In this document: positions 39,450 to 49,550 of the stretch, in pieces
Layout of the letters: every line of letters begins with the position of its first letter
How positions within the stretch are numbered: position 1 is the first letter of the stretch
Origin: Epiperipatus broadwayi
Taxonomy: Eukaryota; Onychophora; Udeonychophora; Euonychophora; Peripatidae
Assembly: GCA_028023455.1 (NCBI GenBank)
Contig: JAQFVV010000320.1
Coordinates: 1-64,000, forward strand
Length of the DNA: 64,000 bases
Direction of reading: 5' to 3'
Notes under the pieces: generated by a model
Databases searched by the model: none
The model's input: the letters and a program-made list of their open reading frames with translations, nothing else
Told to the model about the DNA's origin: nothing
Made by a program: the position numbers and the translations under genes

Positions 39450-40652
39450 TAGCTTTGCCTATCGCCGAGTTCCTAAATACCATCCAAAATGCCGTAGTAT
39501 CCACCTAATAGTGATCTGAACTCTGTGCCGTGTCTGTAGGACTTTTCGTGAAACCATGCTACATATTTCCACTGTCTTTGTCCGGGCAAATACCTACCGA
39601 TGGTCGGATCAAGCCACGAATGCCGTAGGAAACATGACCAAGGAACCAGGACAGTAATCATATCTCTCCTCCAGTGAACTATTTACTTTCTACCCTTTTG
39701 TTCATACCTTTCTTAATTGAATTATATTATTAATTGTTGTATTTAATTATATTTGTAATGTAACCATTTTTTTATTAGACTAGTCTTAGATATATATTGT
39801 GTGATCATCTATCTATATATTTAACCCTTTTTCCTTTGCTATTCTTCATTACTAACATGTATATATATTTTGTAGTCCATTGCGGTTAAGCTTAAAAGTT
39901 AATTTTTTCATTTAAAATCTCTTTCCAATTTTATTTACGTTTCTAAATTCCATACCAGTAAGTGTCCTTTGTTTGCCAACTTGATCTCCTCGATAACGCC
40001 TCTTTTGTCTGCCACTGGCTTATTACGTATATCAGATTTAGCTATATACGTTTTAAATAATGTTTAAACTCTGTTTTAGCGCAAAGCAATTAAAAAATGC
40101 TTTGTGAAAGATTTTTATTATTGTACTTTATCGAGGAGATTTGCGTTGACAATTTTAATAAAATTGGGAAGAAAAGATTTAGACTGCAAACATATTAATC
40201 TGTTTTTATTGTCTAATTAGTTTTCATTAATTTAGGGGAATAGCGGAGGCCATTAAATCATTATTCGTATTTTAAAGTTGTTAATTAAACATATTATTTA
40301 ACTAAAATAGCTTGAGTTTTCTAATTTTATTGTAATGCTTTAGTTTGCTTTTCCAATGATCCAGGCACGCAAAACACATTTTTCATAGCACTTTTATGCA
40401 CATTTAACTATTTAGCTCCGTAGGTGTTCCCGTCCATGTCTCTACCTCTGTTGCTAAGCTTTGTGGCCGGTGAGAAAATAATTTATGTGTGTCTCAGATA
40501 ATGTTGTTTGTTCGTAATTAGCTTCGAGAATAGGCAAATAGGGCAGCGGTCATAGTATTCTTGATTTAATATCTCGCGTATGGATGGTCTCGAGGTATTT
40601 TCGCCTAGTATTCGAACTGGGTTAAACCAACATACATCATCTGACTGTCACA
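39450..40652 (-). repeat. LTR of element C, 5' copy
   Basis: The partner of 35877-37080 with the same landmarks and order. The hairpin is slightly degraded (GCGCAAAGCA against TGCTTTGTG). It ends CTGTCACA at 40652, followed by ATATATAG. Confidence 0.85.
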
Positions 40653-41490
40653 ATATATAGTAAAATAAAATGAAACAAAGAGTGATATTTAAATAAATAA
40701 TACAGTATAAAGTTAGTATAGATAAAGGTTCAAACTTTTAGTTAAAAGATAGCTGATATCCCAAAAGAGAAAGGAATGCGGCTGATACAAATTGTAATAT
40801 TGAAAGCTGATAATGACTTAGAGCAACTATTCTGTTTAATAAAATTAAACAAATAAAAGATTGTGCTTTGTAATCGAATAGAAATAATTGATCAAATTAA
40901 ATCCAAATTCCACACCCAAAAAATTACGTATAAAAATGATACTCCAGAAAAGAAGAGATGCGAATGTGACTATGAATGAGGGGAATATAAAAGAGCAGGC
41001 AGGAAACTTGCAGTGTCTTTTTTCAATTGTGCAATCTTGCTGCTGCTGTGTTTTGAACATCTCAGCATAGAGTGTTCTCTGGGTTACTGTTGGGTGGACT
41101 TTCATTCCCAGAACTTCACAGCAAAGGTCATGGTTGGTGTTCTGCGACCCCAGGATCTTGGTACCTGGAGGAAATCCAGCCAATTAGAACTGAAACAGAT
41201 AATAAACACTCGGGAAAGATATAGTGAACTTATTTAGTATATAACTGTAAACTTTTGAATCTGAATCATAATCTCTTTTGATACAAGAACTTATTCTTAT
41301 ATTGGTGAAGGCAGGATTTATTTATTCATGTTAATTTCATAATTATTGTCATATTGTGTTAAATTATTTCGCATTAATAAATGTGTGCAATGTTTTAAAT
41401 TGTTGGTCTGTTTACTTAATGTATATTCATGTTTGCTGATCACTCAGCCAGAGCCAGGGACACAGCAGTGATATAAGAAAATGTAATTGT
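40653..41490 (+). promoter_or_regulatory. LTR-like promoter segment (possible solo LTR)
   Basis: A block that is clearly richer in GC than its surroundings (about 40960-41240). It is headed by GGAATATAAAAGAGCAGG (TATA box at about 40985) and followed by AATAAA at about 41203 and 41375, the layout of an LTR. A possible 3' end is GCCAGGGACACA at about 41462. A matching second copy, coding region or target duplication was not found, so this remains a guess. The open frames across it on both strands have no recognisable features. Confidence 0.3.
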
Positions 41491-42065
41491 GATTTGTACT
41501 ACCTAGTAAAAACAAATTAATATTTTGCTTCCAGAATTATTTTTTTTTGTGTGTGTCCTCTTATCGAACCATAACATTAAAATTTATTTTAGAAAAACTT
41601 TTTTATGTAGAATTTTTTACGGATTTTCCTAATTAGTTTTAATTTTATTGAACAAAGAATAGTTTTTCGTTTGAGTCTATATTACATATTTGTGTTTGAT
41701 TATTTTTAAAAAAAAATCTATTTTTTAATCAATTCTAATATTAAAAGTAGTTTTAATATATTAATATTAAAATGTAAACCATAACATGTGTGTTCAATTG
41801 GTTCGAGATTTATTCTTTTACTTTTTTTCTTAGTTAGGAATTGATAGAAACTTTGCCCATTATCACGTTGCCCATCATACAGATTCCAGGCATTAAAAAT
41901 AAATAAATTATGTTTTAAAAACGTCTACTTATAAGGATCTGTACAATAACCGTTTATAATATTCTCGTAATATGTACGCATAGTGCTGCCATCTATTTAG
42001 AGTTTCAGTTTTAAAAGAATCCTATCAAGAGACTGAGCACGTTTCTCTCACATAAAAACCGTTAT
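41491..42065. other. AT-rich DNA, nothing recognised
   Basis: No gene or element end recognised. Confidence 0.5.
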
Positions 42066-43325
42066 TGTGTTTACATTGTACTATGATCAGGAATAATATT
42101 TCTGATCATTTAAGAATAACACATAACTAAAAATTTATAATACCAAATATATATAGAGTCGGTGTCGGCTGATCCATATGCGCTGTAACGTTGCAGCCCA
42201 CCAGAAAAAGGTATAAAAAATAATTATTAAATTTGTGCTTGAAAATACCGTTAATATAACAATCATTCAATATTTTGCAATAAATATTCTGTAAATATAA
42301 CTAATTAAACCCTATTTAAAAAGAATTACTTTAACCGATGTTTGAGATTTTATTCACAGACGCTGCTAATTACAGCAGTATCAGAAATATCATACTCAGT
42401 GAATTTCAGCAATGTGCACAACTAGTAGGGTTGAAGCAGCTCCTTGATGCAGCATCAATAGTTATTTGAGAATGATCTGTCTATCTATTTTGGGTTCTTT
42501 GAGAGTGAATAAATTTTTTCTTTTATTTAGGAAGAACAATAAAATATTCTGCTTCCCCCTTATAATTAACATTTATAAATTAACATATAAATATTTATTA
42601 CTGAAAAATGTAACTAAATAATAAAAGAAATATTATTTTAAATATTTACATGATAAGTGTTAGGGTTTAATATAAAAAAATTACATTTTCCCAATTAACA
42701 CTATATAGAAAACTGAAATAAAAAGTAAAGGTCAATTAATCGTCAAACAGCAGTTAGTAAAAACAACAACAACAACAAAAAAATACCTTAGATCTTTTAA
42801 CAACGAGTTATGGAAAAATAAAATGATTGTATGGTTGCAAAATTAGAAATGCTCTGTTTTATTTAACTTGCTTACTTTTTGATAGCAATACTATAGTAGA
42901 GCACCCCGTTTAAAAATTTAATGGGCTATCACTATTTAGAGTGTATACAAATGTTTGGCTACAATTGATGAACAATGCAAGTTTAGTTGTTAGCATTATA
43001 GTTAATATTTGGGAAGATTAGTATGACCTTTTAAAACCCTGACATTTCCAGCCTATAGATGATTTTGCCTTCTATGCAGGTACGGTGATGTCTATAGCTA
43101 ATAGCTTGAGCATGTCTGTGTTCTACAATATTGTGGACATTTATGTATTGCTGTTCAATGTCTGACAGTTGTCTGAATATCTGACAGTTGTCTATTTTCC
43201 TTCTCAAATAGACTTCAGTATAAAGCAAGATGCCTGTTTTTACTGGAAACAATCATAATGGTCTGTTTATACCATTGGCTGCTTATTTCTTGATATTTCA
43301 TTGGTCAGTTTTATTGTAACTTACA
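42066..43325 (-). repeat. LTR of gypsy D, 3' copy
   Basis: It aligns with 51258-51838 at both ends. The middle (about 42160-42935) has no counterpart in the other LTR: either an insertion here or a deletion there. No inverted termini were seen at its borders. Confidence 0.65.
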
Positions 43326-43480
43326 TCCTATCTAAATAAAACTAATAAAAATAAAATAATTTAATATATCCAGCACACAGTTCTTCTTTTCAAAATAGTT
43401 CATATATATCTAATATAGAAATAAAACAAACTAACTCCTTTTTAAAACTTGATTTATTATGACTATAATCATGAAAAAGA

Positions 43481-43521
43481 AATCTGACGTTTCGACTATT
43501 TTTTATAGTCTTTTTCAAGGC
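43481..43521 (-). ncRNA. Hammerhead-like hairpin, inverted arm of PLE-b
   Basis: The reverse-complement copy of the motif at 44617-44653, differing at one base after GAAACGTC. Same reservations apply. Confidence 0.35.
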
Positions 43522-43913
43522 ACACTAAAATAAAATATATATACACAATAAATATCACATATTCCAAAAAAAAAAAAAAATTAATTAAAAATTACAAAAT
43601 ATATCCATAACCAAAATTTTCTTTTTTTTTACCTTATCTCACTCCCATTTCCTATTACAATCACAACTTAAACATAACTAATTCCTTTTTTAAAATCTAT
43701 ATATATCAAATAAAAACTTTTAATTAAAAACCTATTATTTTCTTTTATCTTTTTCTATTAACATCCTATTTAATTCTGGTTTTATTTCATTTATGTATAC
43801 ACCCTCTTTTATTATCCTTTCATTATATGACTTAATACATTCCAAAGGTTTTATTTCAAAATCCCCATGTTTAAATTTATTCTAATAAAAATATAAATAA
43901 AATAAGTAATAGA

Positions 43914-44405
43914 ATGGGATTAGATAGGAATAGGAATAGAGAAAAGATTATTTATGTTGGTTTTAATATATCTAAAGATTTATTTATTAAAGTTAAGAAA
44001 TTAGTTAAAATGATTAATAGGAAATATAATGTTTCAATTTGTCCAATTTATAAAAAGAAAGCAAATTTAAATTTTTTAATTAATAATAATGGGGATTATA
44101 ATTGGTTAGACATTATGAATTCAGTTTATTTGATAAAATGTTTGAATTGTTTTAGAAAGAATGTAGAAATGACATATATTGGGACTAGTAAAAATAAATT
44201 AAAAACTAGATTAAAACAGCATTTAGGTGATAAAAATTCTGCTATTTACATTCATAAGAATAAATTTAAGCATGGGGATTTTGAAATAAAACCTTTGGAA
44301 TGTATTAAGTCATATAATGAAAGGATAATAAAAGAGGGTGTATACATAAATGAAATAAAACCAGAATTAAATAGGATGTTAATAGAAAAAGATAAAAGAA
44401 AATAA
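43914..44405 (+). CDS. PLE GIY-YIG endonuclease domain, open frame
   Basis: An uninterrupted 163-codon frame encodes the C-terminal part of a PLE protein. Residues 1-65 are the linker that follows the RT. The nuclease follows with SVY (70-72, for GIY), a CLNC pair (77 and 80), YIG (88-90), the R99 and H103 of RLKQH, and E141 in IIKEGVYINEIKP. These are the family's expected catalytic positions (Y, R, E). PLE GIY-YIG domains nick target DNA for reverse transcription. The RT half is absent, so the frame starts at an arbitrary ATG just inside the left arm and probably makes no functional protein by itself. The intact frame contrasts with the broken copy in PLE-c. Confidence 0.85.
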   Translation: MGLDRNRNREKIIYVGFNISKDLFIKVKKLVKMINRKYNVSICPIYKKKANLNFLINNNGDYNWLDIMNSVYLIKCLNCFRKNVEMTYIGTSKNKLKTRLKQHLGDKNSAIYIHKNKFKHGDFEIKPLECIKSYNERIIKEGVYINEIKPELNRMLIEKDKRK

Positions 44406-44616
44406 TAGGTTTTTAATTAAAAGTTTTTATTTGATATATATAGATTTTTAAAAAGGAATTAGTTATGTTTAAGTTGTGATTGTAATAGGAAAGGGGAGTG
44501 AGATAAGGTAAAAAAAAAAGAAAATTTTGGTTATGGATATATTTTGTAATTTTTAATTAATTTAATTTTTTTGGAATATGTGATATTTATTGTGTATATA
44601 TATTTTATTTTCGTGT

Positions 44617-44653
44617 GCCTTGAAAAAGACTATAAAAAATAGTCGAAACGTCG
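44617..44653 (+). ncRNA. Hammerhead-like hairpin at the 3' side of PLE-b
   Basis: CCTTGAAAAA is followed by a strong hairpin (GACTAT/ATAGTC with an A5 loop) and directly by GAAACGTC. In hammerhead ribozymes CUGAUGA precedes stem II, and GAAA plus a short stem III ending in a UH cleavage site follow. The stem II and GAAAC-GTC parts fit well. The first box is degenerate. It lies in the terminal repeat just after the GIY-YIG frame, where hammerhead motifs occur in other PLEs. Confidence 0.45.
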
Positions 44654-44759
44654 GATTTCTTTTTCATGATTATAGTCATAATAAATCAAGTTTTAAAAAG
44701 AAGGAGTTAGTTTGTTTTATTTCTATATTAATAAAAGTAAGTCTGTTATTTGAAGATAA

Positions 44760-45535
44760 TTTTCTATTGAGCTAAGAAGAGTCCACAATATCCACCCCCA
44801 CCCCCCTCCTGGCAAAAATTAGCCTTGAATTACATAATCCTTAAGATAGCTTAGTGGAGATTAAGATATTCTCATTTCATCCTTTGATTTGGTGTCATCA
44901 TTCTTATGGTTTAGTTTCACCATCAGATCTGGTTTCTTCATCTAGTCTGCATTCTTTAGGTAGTCAGTTGTTGTGAACTCTGCTGTTGTATGACATTCAT
45001 AGTTTGACTTTAATTTATTTCTGTGCCTGTGGTGGCTGTGTCTATCAACAATCTGGACAATTACTGTACACAAGCATTTTATGCTTATGATTGTTGCTGG
45101 AATACATTTGGTGATCCCATTAAACATACAACACTGGATCCGAGTATATTTTTGTATTTCACCAATTTATTTATTTTTTCATGATTATATTGATTACACC
45201 TAAAGAGTGACAGATTTGTTCTAAGATGTAGATCCAGTTTATTATCAAACATGTCTGGGTAATTCTTACTTTTTTTCTGTTTGCAAGTTAGTTCATTCTA
45301 ATCACTGTAGCCTAAATGATTAAACTAGTCATGGCCTAACAAATTTTGCTCATCAGCTGACACATCAAAGAGCAAATAAATAGTTTTATTTGGAGTAATA
45401 ACTTTAACTTTTGTTACACCCAAGATTGATATTTGGTTACCTTGGTAATCAGTAATTGCTCTACTGCTAAGTTACAGTCAATTTTTTTTCTAATCCTCAA
45501 AACTTCCTCCTCTTCTTCTTTATTTTTGCTTATTT
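44760..45535 (-). pseudogene. Gypsy D protease C-terminus and pol start
   Basis: The minus-strand frame gives YQGNQISILGVTKVKVITPNK, then IYLLFDVSADEQNLLGHD followed by a TAG where W is expected. This resembles the end of gypsy proteases (the (Y)TG..I.VLG..K..V box and the LLG.DW motif). Further on, YPDMFDNKLDLHL and HEKINKLVKYKNILGSS match the pre-RT region (the PDLFD box and the E.IDKLVK.GIL box). RT catalytic motifs are missing. This is the left half of a gene split by PLE-c; the right half is at 50310-50390. Confidence 0.72.
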
Positions 45536-45600
45536 TATATAATATCAAAACTCCACTCTTTTACATTTTATAGCAAAATATATATTTATTTAATTGATTA

Positions 45601-45636
45601 CAGTTTCAACTGTTCCTGGCAGTCTTCGTCTGATCT
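45601..45636 (-). ncRNA. Hammerhead-like motif, inverted arm of PLE-c
   Basis: On the minus strand: CAGACGA, a hairpin AGACTG-CCAGGAA-CAGTT, then GAAAC. The other arm (50203-50235) has CTGGTGA in the first box. Neither is a perfect CTGATGA, but each retains different consensus positions, as expected for two decayed copies of one ancestral motif. Confidence 0.4.
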
Positions 45637-46209
45637 ACAAATTTAAACATTTCATAAATACAATCACATTTTATATACTTATACATATAATCTACAATTT
45701 AAACTATTTTACATTATATTATATCCAATAATTTATCATCTAATCCTTTTAACTTTAATACTATTTTATTTTATTTTTACTTTTATTTTTTAATTTGTAT
45801 ACACTTTCTAGCATAATTTATTATATTAATAAATCACTTTTCATCTTTTACCATATTTTACATTTATAAATTTTTTTTATAAACTTCAATAAACTTACTA
45901 AACTATTATGATAGGGTTTCAAAATGGATAGCTGGGATGTTTAGGAAATCTGCGGATAGAAATAGTAAAACTTATATAAAGATTAATAAGGAATTGATTA
46001 ATGAAATTAGGGAAAAAGTAAAAGAATATAATAAATATAGGTTGATGATGTTCAAGGTGGATTGAGTGTCTATTATTACGAATATAGATGTTGATAGAGC
46101 AATTTATTTGGCAATTAATAAATATAAAGAGAATAAGGAAAAAGAAATAGATATACCTATAGAGATAGTAAAAGATTTAATGGCATTATGCTGTAAAAAT
46201 ATAATATTT

Positions 46210-46740
46210 GGTAGTTGTAACTTACGCTACATGTCACCACTTGGTGACACTGCAGTACATCAACAACCAGTAAGAAGCCTGCAAGTGATAAATGTCTATT
46301 CAAAAAATGGCTGAAATTGTCGATGGGGAAAAAAAAAATCAAAAATCGCTGAAATCGTTGATGTAAAAAAAAAAATTAAAAAATCGCTGAAATCGTTGAT
46401 GTAAAAAAAAAAAATCAAAAATCGCTGAAATCATCAGTAGAAATAATAATAAAAAATCAAATCATAAAAAAAATGCCTGAGGCAATCAAACAAATAAGCA
46501 AAAGTACTAATTATATATAAAAAAAATTAAAAAATCGCTGAAATGATGGATGGAAAAAAAAAAATCACTAAAATCATTTAAAAATGCCTGAGCCAATCAA
46601 CCACATACATGGAAAATACAAATTATAAAAAAAAATATTAAAATATTGCTGAAAAAGAAAGAAAATACTATAAAATTCAAATTAAACAGATATTGGTGAA
46701 AATATGTCACCCCCGACATGTGGCGTAAGTTACAACTACC
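46210..46740. mobile_element. 531-bp non-autonomous DNA transposon (8-bp TSD)
   Basis: The ends are inverted repeats starting GGTAGTTGTAACTTACGC and extending to ACATGTC with one mismatch (left ...GCTACATGTC, right complement ...GCCACATGTC). The 8-bp duplication is compatible with hAT or P-type transposases, but the GGTAG terminus is not a standard hAT end (CAG...). There is no coding capacity. The interior has a 4-5 copy array of about 38 bp and a small palindrome GTCACCACTTGGTGAC just inside the left end. Family not recognised. Confidence 0.8.
46305..46450 (+). repeat. Minisatellite of AAATCGCTGAAATCGTTGATG units
   Basis: About four consecutive units of roughly 38 bp (AAATCGCTGAAATCGT, TGATG, then an A10-12 run). 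A fifth, diverged unit lies further on near 46533. It lies wholly inside the 531-bp transposon, where internal minisatellites are common in non-autonomous elements. Confidence 0.8.
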
Positions 46741-48530
46741 TAACATTTTAATTTAATGGGAAGTTTTATCAACAGAAGGAAGGATTGTTGATAGGAGGTG
46801 CATTAAGTGGGTTACTGAGTGAAATTTATATGCAGAATATGGAAGAAACAGTGATAAGGGATGAGAATGCATCAATATTAATGAAAAGATATGTGGATGA
46901 TTTTCTGTTGATATTTAATAGAAGTGAAAGGCAAATAAAAAGGTATATAGATAATATAAATAAATTAGTAAGAATATAAAATTTGTAACAGAATGGGAAA
47001 GAGATAATAGATTGACATATTTAGATATAGAGATAAAGAAAGAATATAGGGAAAATAAATGTGAAATAAAAACTGGGGTGTATAGAAAAATGGATAGTGA
47101 AAATGGAGTGGGATGGGGTTCAAATATGAATGTAAGGCATAAGGTTAGTGCTATAAGTTCTAAAGTATATAAGGCAAAGTATTATTGTGATGAAGGAGAG
47201 GAGTATGGTAGAGAAATTGATAAGATAAAGAAGGATTTTAATGAAAATGAATATCTAGAAGAGGTAGTGAAAAAGAATATAAGAAAGGTAGAAGAGATGT
47301 ATAAAAAAGAGAAAAAAAGAAAACAAAGGAAAGAGAAAGGAAGGATTATATAGGGATAAAGGTTAACGATGGTAGTATAGTAAAGGGAATTAATATTATT
47401 AGAAAAATTAGCAAAGTTTTTAAGAAGAATATTAATTATAAAGTGGTAAATAAAAGAAAGAAAAATGTAATGGATATATTAAATAGTAGGTATATAGGTG
47501 AGGAAAAGAAATATATTAACGGAGTTTATGAAACAAATTGTAGGAAATGTAAGGATAAAGGGATTGTAAGTAAGTATGTAGGTGAGATGAAGAATTCAAT
47601 ATATACCAGGTTAAAGCAGCATAGATATGATAGAGGATCACCAGTATATTTGCATTCTTTGGAGACAGATCATGAGTAAGAGAGAAGATATTAGAATGAT
47701 AAGTTTTGCAAATAGTAGAAGAGATAGAAGGATAAGGGAGGCAATTTTAATAAAAGAAATAAAGTCAAATATTAATAGGGAAAATGGTTTAAAGACAATT
47801 TTAGTATAAAAATGAGGAGGAATGGTAAATTATAAAGTTATGGATAGATAGTATGTTTGATATATAATAGAGAAAGCTGTATTATTATAAATAAAGATTA
47901 AGGAAGTAGAAAGGATGATGGGATTGAAAAATGGAGGAAGAAAGAAAGTGAGAATGAGGTAAGAATTTAAATTTAAATTATAAATAGGTAGGGTTAGATA
48001 AAAAAAATAGAATAAAAAGATGTATAAATAAGGAGTGAAGGAGAAGGTAGAGATAAAATCAGATAAAAAATAAAATAGTATAATTGAGTAAAAGTTAATT
48101 AAGGTTGGAGATATGTATAATAGTATTACATTTTTTAAAATTATAAAAGTAAAATAAGAAGTGTAAGAATTAAAATAAAATCATGATAAAAGAAGAGATT
48201 AAATAGTAATATGAAAGTAATTATGTTTTGATTTATAGGTCAAAGTTAGATTATATAGAAAAGAAAAATTAATGGATTGATTAAGGTTAAATAATTAGTG
48301 GATTAAATTGTAAGATTATAAAATAGAATATATGTTGGATAGGAGTTAGTATAATAGTTTAGTAAGTTTATAAAAAAAATTTATAAATGTAAAATATGAT
48401 AAAAGATGAAAAGTGATTTATTAATACACCCGGGTCTCATTTTATGCGGATTTATTTAATGCGATTTTGAAGTTATGCGATTTATGTTTCTTCTTAATAT
48501 CTTTGTATGTGGTTTTCTTTTATGCGATAA

Positions 48531-48655
48531 AAATTATTAGATCAGAAGTCAAGCTCCGATAATGTGCTATTATTTTAAATATAAATTTTGTGCACTCACA
48601 CATCATATTTAAAGTAATAACGCATTATCGGAGTTCGACTTCCATCTAATAATTT
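48531..48655. mobile_element. 125-bp palindromic MITE inside the Tigger
   Basis: The two halves are near-perfect reverse complements: AAATTATTAGAT, AGAAGTC and CTCCGATAATG on the left, CATTATCGGAG, GACTTC and ATCTAATAATTT on the right, with about 25 bp between them. No coding capacity. The target duplication is ambiguous in the surrounding A/T runs. A family cannot be assigned. Confidence 0.75.
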
Positions 48656-48757
48656 CAATATTTTCAGCACTTTATAATAGTATTGTAATAGATTTTATGC
48701 AATAAAGAAGTTCAGAATTCACTTAAAATCAGAATTTTCCCATTTTATATACACACA

Positions 48758-49060
48758 TTAAATTTTACAAGATTATAATGTAAATCTATTCAAACGTTAT
48801 AAATGCCTATATACTATGCATATTGTTGTTTTTGCATTTTAAATCACATTCTATTTTTGCTTTTTAAAAAAAGAGTACGTAATCAATTAATCATTTAGTG
48901 TCTGCAAGTAATAAATTTTACAAGATTATAATGTAAATCTGTTCAAACGTTATAGATGCCTATACTATGCATATTGTTGTTTTTGCATTTTAAATCACAT
49001 TCTATTTTTGCTATTTAAAAAAAGAGTATATAATCAATTAATCATTTAGTGTCCACAAGT
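48758..49060 (+). repeat. Tandem duplication of about 150 bp in the Tigger interior
   Basis: The block starting AAATTTTACAAGATTATAATG at 48758 recurs at 48913, including CATATTGTTGTTTTTGCA and ending CATTTAGTGTC(T/C). A handful of substitutions and small indels separate the copies. Confidence 0.85.
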
Positions 49061-49081
49061 TTATTTTTAAAAGATGAGTAA

Positions 49082-49290
49082 CAGTGTTGGGCACAATTAA
49101 ATTTCACAATTAAAAATTAAAATCTGATTTTTAATTGTAATTAACAATTTAAAAATTATGTAATGTGATCTGAAATTAATGCGATCGTGAAACAATGAAA
49201 TTTGATTTTTAAACGGAATTGAAAAATAAAAAATTAAAGACAAAAATAATTAAATTTTTGTTAGTTTTAATTAAATTTTGCCCAACAGCG
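49082..49290. mobile_element. 209-bp hAT-type MITE inside the Tigger
   Basis: The ends CAGTGTTGGGCA and (complement of the right end) CGCTGTTGGGCA are typical hAT termini. The flanking 8-bp direct repeats are ATGAGTAA (49074-49081) and GTGAGTAG (49291-49298), matching at six of eight positions. It is AT-rich inside with no coding frame. Confidence 0.75.
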
Positions 49291-49361
49291 GTGAGTAGAT
49301 GTCTTTTTTATTATCATAAGTCTGTGTTCTTATTTTTATTTTAAACTTTTAGTTTACCCTA

Positions 49362-49550
49362 ATGGAGAGGAAAAAACACTCAAGAAAGTGAATTTCTTTG
49401 GAAACAAAAATTTCAATTTTAGATTGCTTAGTGAAATGGGAAGGATCAACAGTGATTGGAAAATGTTTAGTTTGGGTGAATCCACTATAAGAGCAATTTA
49501 TTGGGATTTAGATATAAAGGCTATAGAGTTGACAAAGATTATGTTATAGA
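49362..49550 (+). pseudogene. Tigger transposase N-terminal (CENP-B-type HTH) relic
   Basis: An ATG at 49362 starts MERKKHSRK, then a TGA, then ISLETKISILDCLVKWEGSTVIGK, and after a frameshift LGESTIRAIYWD. This is the CENP-B/pogo N-terminal helix-turn-helix (KR..ISLE.KL.IL...E.G.....I...LG...STVR.I). The DDE catalytic domain is absent from the remaining interior. The downstream sequence near 49680-49725 may be a scrap of the C-terminus. Confidence 0.8.

Larger units (their letters stand above)
35877..40652 (-). mobile_element. LTR retrotransposon C, internally deleted
   Basis: Two direct repeats of about 1.2 kb (35877-37080 and 39450-40652) align end to end. The internal part (37081-39449) codes on the minus strand for a retropepsin only. 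Minus-strand LTR starts are TGTGACAG. The outer ends at 35877/39450 are where similarity stops and are not confirmed as CA termini. On the minus strand the 3' LTR is preceded by a purine tract (GGAAAAAAAAAAAA), a good polypurine-tract candidate. RT, RNase H and integrase are absent, so the element is a deletion derivative. No clean target duplication was found. Confidence 0.8.
43411..44730 (+). mobile_element. PLE-b: Penelope-like element with long inverted arm
   Basis: The left arm (43411-about 43884) is the reverse complement of about 44253-44730, running from the GIY-YIG C-terminus through the 3' end. It holds part of the coding sequence in antisense. Between the arms lies the remaining sense frame (43914-44405). 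The structure is therefore a 5'-truncated + strand copy joined to a shorter minus-strand copy of the same 3' end, a form repeatedly described for PLEs. The arms are very similar, implying a fairly recent event. It sits in the internal region of gypsy D. Confidence 0.85.
46202..46748. repeat. 8-bp target duplication around the 531-bp insert
   Basis: TAATATTT (46202-46209) and TAACATTT (46741-46748) flank the insert, with one mismatch. Reading the host RT across a single copy of the duplication keeps the reading frame (KNIIF, one stop codon, FNGKF), which independently supports the 8-bp length. Confidence 0.8.
45913..47809 (+). pseudogene. PLE-c reverse transcriptase and GIY-YIG protein, inactivated
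   Basis: The frame begins inside the RT (VSKWIAGMFRKSADRNSKTY). It then gives FKVD.VSIITNIDVDRAI (for the SFDVVSLFTNIPVDEAI box, with a TGA in place of a codon) and LMALCCKNIIF. It is interrupted by the 531-bp insert (46210-46740) and resumes with FNGKFYQQKEGLLIGGALSG, the palm-to-thumb GxxMGSPLSP-type box. Catalytic YVDD follows in LMKRYVDDFLLIF (about 46885-46925), and after a frameshift near 46975 RLTYLDIEI. After another frameshift near 47340 come a linker and GIY-YIG (GVYETNC, KYVG, RLKQH), with a last frameshift near 47677 leading to REAILIKEIKSNINR. One or two stops and three frameshifts make it dead. Confidence 0.88.

Noticed and set aside
40845-41183. 112-codon minus-strand open frame
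   Set aside because: It lies across the GC-richer LTR-like block with overlapping frames on both strands and no domain; most likely non-coding.
46100-46340. Start of the 531-bp insert taken as TA-target (Tc1/mariner-like)
   Set aside because: TA also flanks an inner boundary, but the 8-bp TAATATTT/TAACATTT duplication with GGTAG ends keeps the host frame and fits better.
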